A stretch of DNA of 64,000 nucleotides, taken from assembly GCF_017306585.1 (NCBI RefSeq), contig NZ_JAFKIC010000121.1, positions 1-64,000 of the forward strand. The letters are read 5' to 3'. Below, piece after piece: positions 1 through 7,433 of this stretch. The notes beneath the pieces were generated by a model. That model had not been told where the DNA came from and did no database searches. It was given only the letters and a program-made list of their open reading frames with translations. The position numbers and the translations under genes were made by a program. Position 1 is the first letter of the stretch. The number at the start of each line of letters is the position of its first letter. Origin of the DNA: Mesorhizobium sp. (GTDB lineage Bacteria > Pseudomonadota > Alphaproteobacteria > Rhizobiales > Rhizobiaceae).

Positions 1-446
1 GCGAGCAACTCGCGCTCGCGCACCGTGAGCTGTGCGAGCGGCGTGTCGTTGACCTTGTTGATGTCGATATAAGGGATGCAGATACGGCCGTGGCCGACCG
101 CCAGTATAGTGTCGAAGATGATCGCGGGATCGTCGAACTGAAAGCAGTAGCCCTGAGCGCCCAGCCGCACGCACTGCTTCAGGATGCCGATATCGTGGTC
201 GTTGGAAAAGACGGTGATGCGCACATCGAGCTTGCGGCCTTGGACCTCCGCCAGGACTTCAGCGCCGTCCATGTCGGCCAGTTTCCAGCCGATGACGGCG
301 ACGTCGAAGCCGCCATTGACTGCCAGGTCGAGGAATTGCCTGCCGCTTTGCACGCTGCCCAGCAATTCGAAGCGGCCGTCGTTTTCCAGCATTTCGCGCA
401 GCGCCGATATGACGAACGGGTTGCGCTCGGCGACGACGATGCGCAT
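1..446 (-). CDS. LuxR/NarL-type response regulator, degenerate receiver (3' end cut off)
   Basis: The N-terminal 148 residues of a two-domain transcription regulator. Residues 1-120 have the receiver fold pattern, opening MRIVVAERNPFVISALREML. The downstream part reaches LTVRERELLA, the start of a LuxR-type helix-turn-helix, where the window ends. The usual phospho-acceptor aspartate after the third beta strand is glycine: the stretch FDVAVIGWKLADMDG aligns with the usual xDVVLLDLxMPxMDG. The acidic pair near residue 7 is ER rather than DD, and the conserved lysine near residue 103 appears to be Gln. The protein is therefore unlikely to use classical phosphotransfer. The ATG at 446 is preferred; an in-frame stop lies about 50 bases upstream, leaving only a TTG alternative. 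No partner kinase is visible. Confidence 0.8.
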   Translation of the reverse strand, partial: MRIVVAERNPFVISALREMLENDGRFELLGSVQSGRQFLDLAVNGGFDVAVIGWKLADMDGAEVLAEVQGRKLDVRITVFSNDHDIGILKQCVRLGAQGYCFQFDDPAIIFDTILAVGHGRICIPYIDINKVNDTPLAQLTVRERELL

Positions 447-860
447 GCGCCGGTCGCCAACTGCCTTGCTCGTTTTCGCGGGCCTGCTGTTCAAGGGGTG
501 GTTTTATCCATGGCTGATTGTGCCGCAACGCGGAGGTCAGGCTTCAATCCTGGACCTCATCACGGCAATTCTGCCCCAACCGCGCGGGGGTGCTCTTTCC
601 CTAGCGACATCAGCTGTCGCGCTGATTGAAGCGGGATTTTCGTGATTTGCGACCGACAGACATTGCCACGCCGGGCATGCGCGATACCTTCTTCGAAGGA
701 ATGGGGACGGCAGGGAAAGCACGTGTTTGGTTTGATATTCCGCGTGTTAGGGCGATAAGTTCTCAAATCGAATCGTGTCAGCGCCAGAATCCGGATTCCG
801 TTTCAAGGTCCGGCGCTCCAGGCCTGAGACAGGGTTTTTCCGGCATGGCGGGAGGCGCTG
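447..860. other. Intergenic region upstream of mgtE
   Basis: About 410 bases between the divergent regulator and mgtE. I see no convincing gene, no M-box or other riboswitch I can recognise, and no strong hairpin. The short open frames here do not have the codon pattern of the neighbouring genes. The region should hold the promoters for both flanking genes, and a purine-rich Shine-Dalgarno (GGGAGG) sits at its right end for mgtE. Confidence 0.5.
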
Positions 861-2273
861 GTGGAGGACAGGCAGACGACCCCCGCCAAAGCGGCCGACG
901 ACGCGCACGCCGACATCTATGGCGATGACGGCGCGGTCCTTTCGTCCTTCCTTGCCCAGATCGGGGCGGCGATCGCCGACCGCGATACGCTGACCCTCAA
1001 GCATGAAGTCGATCACCTGCACCAGTCGGAGCTCGGCGACCTGATCGAGGCGCTGCATCCCGACCAGCGGCGCGCCTTGGTCGAACTGCTGGGCGCCGAC
1101 TTCGACTTTTCGGCGCTGACGGAGGTCGACGAGGCGATCCGCATGGAGATCGTCGACCACATGCCCAATGCGCAGATCGCGCAGGCGGTGCAGGAACTCG
1201 ATTCCGACGATGCAGTCTACATTCTCGAAGATCTCGAAAAGGAAGATCAGGACGAGATCCTGTCGCAACTGCCGTTCACCGAGCGGATCAGGCTGCGGCG
1301 TTCGCTCGACTATCCGGAAGAGACGGCCGGCCGTCGCATGCAGACCGAGTTCGTCGCGGTGCCGCCGTTCTGGACCATCGGCCAGACCATCGACTACATG
1401 CGCGAGGACAAGAACCTTCCTGACCGCTTCAGCCAGATCTTCGTCATCGATCCAACCTTCAAGCTGCTCGGGGCCATCGATCTCGACCAGATCCTGCGCA
1501 CCAAGCGCGCGGTCAAGGTCGAGGACATCATGCATGAGACACGCCACGCCATCCCGGCCACCATGGACCAGGAAGAAGCGGCGCGGGAATTCGAGCAATA
1601 CGACCTTCTCTCGGCCGCCGTCGTCGACGAGAACGAGCGGCTGGTCGGCGTGCTGACCATCGACGATGTCGTCGACGTCATCCAGCAGGAGGCGGAGGAA
1701 GATCTCCTGCGCATGGGCGGTGTCGGCGACGAAGAGCTGTCCGACACGGTGCTCGCAACCTCGCGCTCGCGCGTTCCCTGGCTGCTGGTCAACCTCGTGA
1801 CGGCATTTCTGGCGGCATCCGTGATCGGCCTGTTCGACCACACGATCGAACGGATCGTGGCGCTCGCCGTGCTGATGCCGATCGTGGCCGGCATGGGCGG
1901 CAATGCAGGCTCGCAGACCATGACCGTCACGGTGCGGGCGCTGGCGACCAGGGATCTCGACATCTACAACGCCGCCCGCATCATCCGCCGCGAGATGGGG
2001 GTGGGCTTCATCAACGGCATGGTCTTCGCCGTCCTGATCGGCATCGTTGCCGCAATCTGGTTCGGCGATCCCAATCTGGGTGGGATTATCGGAGCGGCGA
2101 TGATCATCAACATGTTCGCGGCCGCGCTCGCCGGCATCCTGATCCCGCTGCTGCTCGACCGGTTCAAGATCGATCCGGCGGTGGCGTCAGCGGTTTTCGT
2201 CACCACCGTCACCGATTGCGTCGGCTTTTTCGCTTTCCTCGGCCTCGCAAGCTGGTGGTTCGGGGTGAGGTAG
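861..2273 (+). CDS. mgtE: Magnesium transporter MgtE
   Basis: Inner-membrane Mg2+ channel/transporter of 470 residues, the usual family length. An acidic N-terminal MgtE domain (about 35-140) is followed by two CBS domains (about 142-265), which in the family sense cytosolic Mg2+ and gate the pore. The C-terminal part (about 290-470) has five predicted membrane segments and carries the family pore signature PIVAGMGGNAGSQT near residues 338-352. The start is GTG, chosen because GGGAGG lies about 7 bases upstream and the ATG at 845 is in another frame. The gene stands alone, followed by a MerR-type regulator on the same strand after about 140 bases. No metal-sensing leader is recognisable. Confidence 0.93.
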   Translation: MEDRQTTPAKAADDAHADIYGDDGAVLSSFLAQIGAAIADRDTLTLKHEVDHLHQSELGDLIEALHPDQRRALVELLGADFDFSALTEVDEAIRMEIVDHMPNAQIAQAVQELDSDDAVYILEDLEKEDQDEILSQLPFTERIRLRRSLDYPEETAGRRMQTEFVAVPPFWTIGQTIDYMREDKNLPDRFSQIFVIDPTFKLLGAIDLDQILRTKRAVKVEDIMHETRHAIPATMDQEEAAREFEQYDLLSAAVVDENERLVGVLTIDDVVDVIQQEAEEDLLRMGGVGDEELSDTVLATSRSRVPWLLVNLVTAFLAASVIGLFDHTIERIVALAVLMPIVAGMGGNAGSQTMTVTVRALATRDLDIYNAARIIRREMGVGFINGMVFAVLIGIVAAIWFGDPNLGGIIGAAMIINMFAAALAGILIPLLLDRFKIDPAVASAVFVTTVTDCVGFFAFLGLASWWFGVR

Positions 2274-2283
2274 TTGCCTTAAT

Positions 2284-2313
2284 TGACTTTTACGTAAATG
2301 CCGTGCGAGGCTT
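2284..2313 (+). promoter_or_regulatory. Putative promoter/operator with palindrome TTTACGTAAA
   Basis: A perfect 10-base palindrome TTTACGTAAA lies at 2289-2298, directly overlapping a TTGACT hexamer (2284-2289) that could be a -35 element. It precedes the MerR-family gene by about 115 bases. MerR regulators normally bind symmetric sites inside their promoter spacer, and TTTACGT half sites are what I recall for the LiuR-like branch. The -10 element is weak, so the promoter assignment is tentative. Confidence 0.4.
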
Positions 2314-2413
2314 ACGCGGGTTGCCGGGTCGATTCCGACGGGCGCAAGGGGTTGGTTCGGGACAGGAGGCGAAGCCGCATGGCGGCCGTCCAGGATTCCG
2401 GCATGGAGTGACA

Positions 2414-2800
2414 ATGCGGGAATATTATTCGATCACCGAACTGACCCGCGAATTCGACGTCTCGACGCGAACGCTGCGTTTTTATGAGGACGAGGGGTTG
2501 GTGCAACCGGTGCGGCGCGGCCGCACGAGGCTGTTTCGTCCGTCCGACCGCCATCTCATCCGACAGATCATGCGCGGCAAGCGGCTCGGCTTCTCGATCA
2601 ACGAGATTCGCGAGATCATCCAGATGTACAAGGAGCCGCCGGGCGAGGTCGGGCAGCTCAAGCTGATGATCAAGCGCATCGAGGAAAAGCGCGAGGATCT
2701 CAGGCAGAAGCGGCGCGATCTCGAGGAGACGCTGGCCGAACTCGACCAGGCCGAAGAGTCCTGCGTGGAGCGGCTGGTGGAGCTTGGCGTCAATACGTAG
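2414..2800 (+). CDS. MerR-family transcriptional regulator (LiuR-like)
   Basis: A 128-residue cytoplasmic DNA-binding protein. Residues 4-72 form the MerR winged helix-turn-helix, including TELTREFDVSTRTLRFYEDE. A long charged dimerisation helix follows at about 80-120 (rich in KRxEEKREDLRQKRRDLEE), with one Cys near residue 117. The HTH resembles the LiuR branch that controls branched-chain amino acid and acyl-CoA catabolism, but no such target genes are in the window, so the ligand is unknown. The ATG at 2414 is chosen because the MerR fold starts there and GGAG lies just upstream; a longer open frame from 2216 overlaps mgtE and adds sequence unlike the family. Probably autoregulated through the palindrome upstream. 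Confidence 0.85.
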   Translation: MREYYSITELTREFDVSTRTLRFYEDEGLVQPVRRGRTRLFRPSDRHLIRQIMRGKRLGFSINEIREIIQMYKEPPGEVGQLKLMIKRIEEKREDLRQKRRDLEETLAELDQAEESCVERLVELGVNT

Positions 2801-2806
2801 CGCCGC

Positions 2807-3277
2807 TCAAATCCAGCGGCGCACCCGCTTTGCATAGTCGCGATATTTCTTGCCGAACTTCGCCGCCAATATCTTTTCCTCGCCCTCGATGGCGGCCTTC
2901 TGCGTGGCGAAGGCGGCGATGAAGGCGAACAGGAAGAACCAGGCTATCCCAGAGACCAAGGCAACGCCGATCAGCATCAGCGTCAGCGCGAGATAGATCG
3001 GATTGCGGGTGATGCCGAACGGGCCTGATGTCACGAGATGGTCAGGCAGGGCGGTGGGACTGAGCGTGGTCTTTGCCCGCATCATGGTGCGGATGGCGGT
3101 GACCCAGAGAGCGGCGGCGGCGAACAGCGCTACCCAGCCGGCGGCGAACAGGATGTCGCCGAGGAGGTCGCCGATCCAGGGCAGGGGATAGAGAATGCCG
3201 AGAATGACGCTGATGGCGATCGCCGCGGCATAGATCACCGGCGGCCACGGTATCACGCCTGGCTTGGGCTCGGTCAT
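2807..3277 (-). CDS. ICMT/PEMT-like membrane methyltransferase
   Basis: A polytopic inner-membrane protein of 156 residues with four or five hydrophobic segments. The C-terminal half carries the isoprenylcysteine methyltransferase/phospholipid methyltransferase signature: SGPFGITRNPIYLAL, then a conserved glutamate region EGEEKILAAKFGKKYRDYAKRVRRW. In this superfamily the motif binds S-adenosylmethionine and methylates a membrane-embedded substrate, but the bacterial members are mostly of unknown substrate. The ATG at 3277 has a strong GGAGGG just upstream and overlaps the stop of the preceding gene by four bases (ATGA). The two genes are thus probably translationally coupled and made in fixed ratio. 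Confidence 0.8.
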   Translation of the reverse strand: MTEPKPGVIPWPPVIYAAAIAISVILGILYPLPWIGDLLGDILFAAGWVALFAAAALWVTAIRTMMRAKTTLSPTALPDHLVTSGPFGITRNPIYLALTLMLIGVALVSGIAWFFLFAFIAAFATQKAAIEGEEKILAAKFGKKYRDYAKRVRRWI

Positions 3278-4272
3278 TGTGTCCCTCCCTCGCTCATCTT
3301 GTCCTCGGTGCTGGCGGTGCACGTGCCGGCAAGGTCGGACAGATGCGATCTGAAGTCGGCAGTCTGGTCGTTGTTAAAGAGCCGATCAAGAGAGCCTTCG
3401 CCTTCGATTGTTTCCAGCATGCAGCCGCAATAGCTGGAACAGAAGGTTGCGTTGCGCGTCTGTTCGCAGGAGCGCTGGCAGGTTTTCAGGAAATTGACCT
3501 GCGGCGTTTCCACCTGTGCCGGCATTACTTGCGAGAACAACCAGACGCAGCCGATCAGCAGCGGCTGGTGGATCAGGTAGAAGGCAAGGCTGTGGCGGCC
3601 GATGAAGACCAGCGGGTTCGACCAGCGGCCGGGCGCAAGGTTGGCCAGGCGTGCCTTTATGCCGGAGGCGGAAGCGAGTTTCGCCACCCCGATGCCGACA
3701 AGGACAGCGCCGAACCAGGGGAACAGCGGCACGTAATCGTTGGAACGCGGATTGATCGCAGACAGGCCTATCCACCACAGCCACGGGTGATCCAGCGCTT
3801 CGAAGCGCAGATAGACCGGTGCCGCGATGACGAGCGCTGCGGCGACAAGCGTGAGCAGCGCTGGCAGCCGCAGGAAAGCGAGGCCGAGCAGGCTGGCGAG
3901 CGCGATCTGATGCAGGATGCCGAAGAAGATGAATCCGTCAGGCGTCGCGATACGGGTGACCACCGAAATCGCGATCGCCGCGCCGGCAACCATGGCGAAC
4001 CGCTTCCAGAAGCCGTTCCAGCGGATCTGGCGGCCATGGGCGAGATACAGGCTGACGCCGACCAGGAACAGGAAGGTGGAGGCGATGCAGCGCGCGTAGA
4101 TCTTCCACCAGCCAAAGGCGGTGAGGCCGGGATCGGTGTAGCCGAAAAATTCGAGATCCCAGGTGAAGTGATAGCTCGCCATGGCCAGCAGCGCGATGCC
4201 GCGCACGACATCGATGGCGACGATGCGCTTTGACGGTTCGGAAACGGTGGCGCTCGGCGTGTGGATGCTCAT
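3274..4272 (-). CDS. HGSNAT-like (DUF1624) membrane acyltransferase with Cys-rich tail
   Basis: A 332-residue membrane protein. Residues 16-260 match the heparan-alpha-glucosaminide N-acetyltransferase-like (DUF1624) family: IVAIDVVRGIALLAMASYHF at the N-terminus, several membrane helices, and FIGRHSLAFYLIHQPLL near the end of the helical part, as in acyltransferase-3-like enzymes. It probably moves an acyl group across the membrane onto an unidentified acceptor. The last 70 or so residues are an added soluble tail with cysteines in a Cx3C-x8-Cx3CxC pattern, suggesting disulfides and an extracytoplasmic location. It precedes and overlaps the ICMT-like gene. The reaction remains unknown. Confidence 0.75.
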   Translation of the reverse strand: MSIHTPSATVSEPSKRIVAIDVVRGIALLAMASYHFTWDLEFFGYTDPGLTAFGWWKIYARCIASTFLFLVGVSLYLAHGRQIRWNGFWKRFAMVAGAAIAISVVTRIATPDGFIFFGILHQIALASLLGLAFLRLPALLTLVAAALVIAAPVYLRFEALDHPWLWWIGLSAINPRSNDYVPLFPWFGAVLVGIGVAKLASASGIKARLANLAPGRWSNPLVFIGRHSLAFYLIHQPLLIGCVWLFSQVMPAQVETPQVNFLKTCQRSCEQTRNATFCSSYCGCMLETIEGEGSLDRLFNNDQTADFRSHLSDLAGTCTASTEDKMSEGGTQ

Positions 4273-4494
4273 GGTCTCGCGATCTGATTCAGCCCCGCCT
4301 GAGCACTATCACGGTTGCACCGGCCAGAAGAAGGCCGCGCGTATCGCGGCGGCTGACGGATCCGGCGCCGCTTTAGGCCAGAACCGGGAAGCCTTTGACC
4401 GATTTCGCTTTTTGCCGGGTAGGCGTCGGTTTCCTCTTATTGGGCCGCGAACGACCTCGGCAGATTGGAACCGCGATTCTGCTTTGGGGAAGCA

Positions 4495-5694
4495 ATGTCC
4501 ACCCATGTGCGCCACCCGATCTGGCTCCCGGCCCTCAAGGCCGCGGACGCGCGCACCTTCGCCTCGCTCTACGCGGTGGAATCCTTCGCCCGCGCCACGG
4601 TGTCGAGCGTCATCCCGATCCAGGCCTACGAAATCCTGCACAACGAACAGATCGTATCGATCCTCTACACGGTCGTGGCGTTGATGGGCCTGTCGGTAAC
4701 CCTGTTCATGCCGATGCTGATCCGCCGTTTCGCCCGGCGCTGGGTCTACACGGCCGGGGCCTGCCTGCTTGCGATCGGCTCGCTCTTCTTCGTCACCCAC
4801 ACGCTGCCCGGCCAACTGGCTGGCATGCTGTGTCGCGTCATGGGCGCCAGCGCGCTGGCGGTCACGCTCAACCTCTACATTATGGACCATATCCGCAAGA
4901 CCGACTTCATGCAGGCCGAATCGCTGCGCATGGCATGGTCGATGTTCGCATGGACCGGCGGGCCGACGCTCGGCATCTTCCTCTATGCGCATTTCGGCAT
5001 CTATGCCGCGCATGGCGCCGTGGCGGTGTTCGCCATGGCCTTGCTGGCACTGTTCTGGTTCTACCGGCTCAGCGACAATCAATCGATCCAGCCGGGCAAG
5101 ACGCGTCCGGCCAATCCGCTGGCCAATATCGGCCGCTTCGTCGCGCAGCCGAGGTTGAGACTCGCCTGGCTGATCGCTTTCGGCCGCTCGTGCTTCTGGA
5201 CGACGTTCTTCGTCTACGGCCCGCTGTTCATGGTCATCACCGGGGAAGGCGACCTGGCCGGCGGCCTGCTGGTCTCGGCCGGCAACGCGCTTTTGTTCAT
5301 GGCCATCTTCTGGGGCAAGGCGGGCAAGCGCTTCGGCGGCCGGCGCACCATGACGTTCGCTTATTTCGCCATGTCGGCAATGCTTCTGGCGGCTGGTACG
5401 GTAGGCGCCGCAGCACCGCTGGTCACCGGCGGCTTCCTGCTGGGTGGCGCCTTCTTCACCATTGCCCTCGATGCGCTTGGCTCGACCGCCTTCATGCGCT
5501 CGGTACGCTCCTATGAGCGGGCGCAGATGGCGGCGGTCTACCGCACCTATCTCGACTTTTCCGAGCTGACGCCGCCGCTGGTCTATTCCATCGTGCTGGC
5601 GTTCTTCGGGCTGGGTTCGGTGTTCGTCACGCTCAGCCTGCTGGCGGCCTTTTGCGGCTTCATGACCTGGCGCTATCTGCCGAAATCCTTGTGA
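4495..5694 (+). CDS. MFS transporter
   Basis: An inner-membrane carrier of 399 residues with about twelve hydrophobic helices in two halves separated by a short loop near the middle (around NQSIQPGKTRPANPL). The Arg-rich loop after helix 2 (MLIRRFARRWVY) is typical of the major facilitator superfamily. The substrate cannot be read from sequence. The start at 4495 follows GGGGAAG by a few bases and is preferred to a TTG ten codons upstream. The gene ends almost against the convergent Rieske oxygenase gene (two bases between stops), leaving no room for a shared terminator. Around 220 bases upstream hold no recognisable element. Confidence 0.8.
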   Translation: MSTHVRHPIWLPALKAADARTFASLYAVESFARATVSSVIPIQAYEILHNEQIVSILYTVVALMGLSVTLFMPMLIRRFARRWVYTAGACLLAIGSLFFVTHTLPGQLAGMLCRVMGASALAVTLNLYIMDHIRKTDFMQAESLRMAWSMFAWTGGPTLGIFLYAHFGIYAAHGAVAVFAMALLALFWFYRLSDNQSIQPGKTRPANPLANIGRFVAQPRLRLAWLIAFGRSCFWTTFFVYGPLFMVITGEGDLAGGLLVSAGNALLFMAIFWGKAGKRFGGRRTMTFAYFAMSAMLLAAGTVGAAAPLVTGGFLLGGAFFTIALDALGSTAFMRSVRSYERAQMAAVYRTYLDFSELTPPLVYSIVLAFFGLGSVFVTLSLLAAFCGFMTWRYLPKSL

Positions 5695-5696
5695 AA

Positions 5697-6866
5697 TCAG
5701 CGTGAAAGCGCTGCGTGGCGGTCGCGCACCCAGTTGTGGAAGCGGTGCAGTTCGTATTCCTCCGGCATCAGCACGCCGGCCGCGTGGCGCATCGAGCGCA
5801 GACCCTTCTGGTTGACCTCGCAGATCGCGGCGTCCTCCTCAAGCACTTGGCGGCCGAAGGCGACGATGTTGTCGATGTCGGTCGATGCGAGCATCTCGGG
5901 CGCGAACAGCCATTCGGCGACCAGCCCGGTCTGCTCCGGGCCAAGCGGCACGAGGCGCACTGTCCTGACATAATCGACATGGCCAACGACGAACATCGAG
6001 GGCAGGCTGGTGGCGTAGGTCTGGCCAGCGGCCCGTTCGGTTGGCGTCAGACCTGGGAAGACAGGTCCGTGCGCCTTGCCGTCACGCGACCAGGTTTCGG
6101 CGCCCGGCCGCAGGCCGCCGGAAAACTCCGGCGCGTCATTGTCGGCGTGGCGTGCCCATTCGGGATCGTCATGCCGGCTCATCAGGCCGCGCCCATAGAT
6201 CGGCACCAGCCGCGACAGGTCCTTGTGGACGCCCGGGCAGTGCAGGCACTCGTTGAAGTTTTCCCAGAAGATCTTCCAGTTGCAATTCATGACCTTGCGC
6301 AGGACGTGGCCTGTCACCAGCGTTTCCAGCGGCCAGTTGCCGAGATTGCCCGAACCCGGATCGAAGGAGGACTGCGCGGAACCCGCCGCATCCTCCTGCA
6401 GGTTGACGAACACGAAACCGCGCCACACCGAGAGCGCGACGCGGTAGAGCGGATGGTCTGATTTGTCGAAGCCTTCCGGCAGTGATTTCGACGGCACGCG
6501 CACCAGATCGCCGCGCAAGGAATAGGACCAGGCATGGTACGGGCAGGTGATCAGACGCGCCTTCAGCCGGCCCTCGCTCTCCTGGCAAAGCTGCGAGCCG
6601 CGATGGCGGCAGGTGTTGTGGAAGGCGCGCAGTTCGCCGGTCTCGTCGCGCAGGACGACGATTTCCTGCGTGCCGACCCGGAAGGTGCGGAAGGCCAGGG
6701 GTTGAGCCAGGTCGGCCTCGCGGCAGACCAGCAGCCAGCTTCTATACCAGATGGCATCGAGATCGCGCTGGTAACTCTCGCCGTCCCAGTAAGCGGAGGA
6801 GGGCAAAGTGGGCTTGGCCTCGGTCAAGCCGTTATAGGGGGCACGCTCGCTGGCAATCGGTTGCAT
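5697..6866 (-). CDS. Rieske non-heme iron oxygenase, quaternary-amine type
   Basis: The alpha subunit of a two-component oxygenase, 389 residues. The Rieske [2Fe-2S] ligands are visible as Cys86, His88, Cys108 and His111 (CRHRG ... CPYHAW). The catalytic domain has NFNECLHCPGVH, with His209 and His214 as mononuclear iron ligands. The electron-bridging residue position holds Glu206 rather than the Asp of aromatic-ring dioxygenases. A bridging Glu is the hallmark I know from the carnitine/betaine/stachydrine-type enzymes (CntA, GbcA, Stc2), so an N-methyl or quaternary amine substrate is more likely than an aromatic ring. No ferredoxin reductase partner is nearby. The divergent neighbour is the B12 riboswitch transcript. 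The exact substrate is open. Confidence 0.82.
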   Translation of the reverse strand: MQPIASERAPYNGLTEAKPTLPSSAYWDGESYQRDLDAIWYRSWLLVCREADLAQPLAFRTFRVGTQEIVVLRDETGELRAFHNTCRHRGSQLCQESEGRLKARLITCPYHAWSYSLRGDLVRVPSKSLPEGFDKSDHPLYRVALSVWRGFVFVNLQEDAAGSAQSSFDPGSGNLGNWPLETLVTGHVLRKVMNCNWKIFWENFNECLHCPGVHKDLSRLVPIYGRGLMSRHDDPEWARHADNDAPEFSGGLRPGAETWSRDGKAHGPVFPGLTPTERAAGQTYATSLPSMFVVGHVDYVRTVRLVPLGPEQTGLVAEWLFAPEMLASTDIDNIVAFGRQVLEEDAAICEVNQKGLRSMRHAAGVLMPEEYELHRFHNWVRDRHAALSR

Positions 6867-6980
6867 GGCTGGCTTCCTGTGACACAGCCAGCCGACACCG
6901 GCCCATGAGAATTGTCAATTCTCGCTCTGATACCGTCCACTTCCATGGCGCAATCGCGCTGATTGCCGGCGGAATTTGGT

Positions 6981-7009
6981 TTGCCGCATGTCTTGATTTT
7001 CCCTATAGT
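6981..7009 (+). promoter_or_regulatory. Sigma-70-type promoter for the riboswitch/cbtB transcript
   Basis: TTGCCG at 6981-6986 and TATAGT at 7004-7009 are separated by exactly 17 bases, a good housekeeping-type promoter. Transcription would begin around 7016, directly at the 5' end of the cobalamin riboswitch. The fit to the downstream RNA element raises confidence. Confidence 0.65.
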
Positions 7010-7014
7010 CCGCC

Positions 7015-7200
7015 CGTCGTCGGTTCCGTTTTGGAGCCAAGAGGGAATGCGGTGCGGGCGAAATACTTGCCCAATGCCGTCGCTGCCCCCGCAACTGTGT
7101 GTGGTAGTCCTCTCCATATGCCACTGAAGGTTTTTCTTCGGGAAGGTGGGGAAGGGCGCTGATCCGCGAGCCAGGAGACCTGCCGGCGACGGTAAAACTG
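7015..7200 (+). ncRNA. Cobalamin (AdoCbl) riboswitch
   Basis: Conserved cobalamin-aptamer blocks occur in order: GGTTCCG, then GCCAAGAGGGAATGCGGTGC, then GCCCCCGCAACTGT, the CCACTG block, GGGAAGG, GCGCTGATCCGCGAGCCAGG, and the B12 box GCCAGGAGACCTGCC at 7170-7184. The aptamer sits in the leader of cbtB and ends about 40 bases before its ATG, in reach of the Shine-Dalgarno GGGAGGAGGG. When cobalamin is bound, such elements usually lower expression of downstream uptake or synthesis genes, here cbtB-cbtA and probably cobU-cobO. Confidence 0.95.
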
Positions 7201-7237
7201 ACTTACAGGCCCTCGGGAGGAGGGCGAAAGGACATAG

Positions 7238-7417
7238 ATGAACACCGCTTCCGTTTCCCTCGGCGCTTCCGTTTCCTCGCAGTCGCGTTTCATGCAGCTG
7301 GCGCTCGCGGCGCTGCTCGGCACTTTCATCATCGGCTTCGTTGGCTTCTCGCACATCGATGCGGTGCATAACGCTGGCCATGACAACCGCCACTCGATGG
7401 CGTTTCCCTGCCACTGA
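7238..7417 (+). CDS. cbtB: Cobalt transporter subunit CbtB
   Basis: A 59-residue membrane protein starting MNTASVSLGAS. It has one hydrophobic segment (about 20-42) and the family's C-terminal metal-binding tail, HNAGHDNRHSMAFPCH. In the family, CbtB and CbtA together form a cobalt uptake system found almost exclusively behind B12 riboswitches, as here. The ATG follows the strong Shine-Dalgarno GGGAGGAGGG, and cbtA begins 16 bases after the stop. The protein is short enough to be missed by common length cut-offs. Confidence 0.93.
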   Translation: MNTASVSLGASVSSQSRFMQLALAALLGTFIIGFVGFSHIDAVHNAGHDNRHSMAFPCH

Positions 7418-7433
7418 TTAGGGATCTGACATC

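Noticed and set aside
447..860. M-box or other Mg2+-sensing leader before mgtE
   Set aside because: None of the conserved M-box helices or sequence blocks could be recognised.
747..1841. A 364-codon minus-strand open frame opposite mgtE
   Set aside because: Same shadow effect; mgtE has all its domains on the plus strand.
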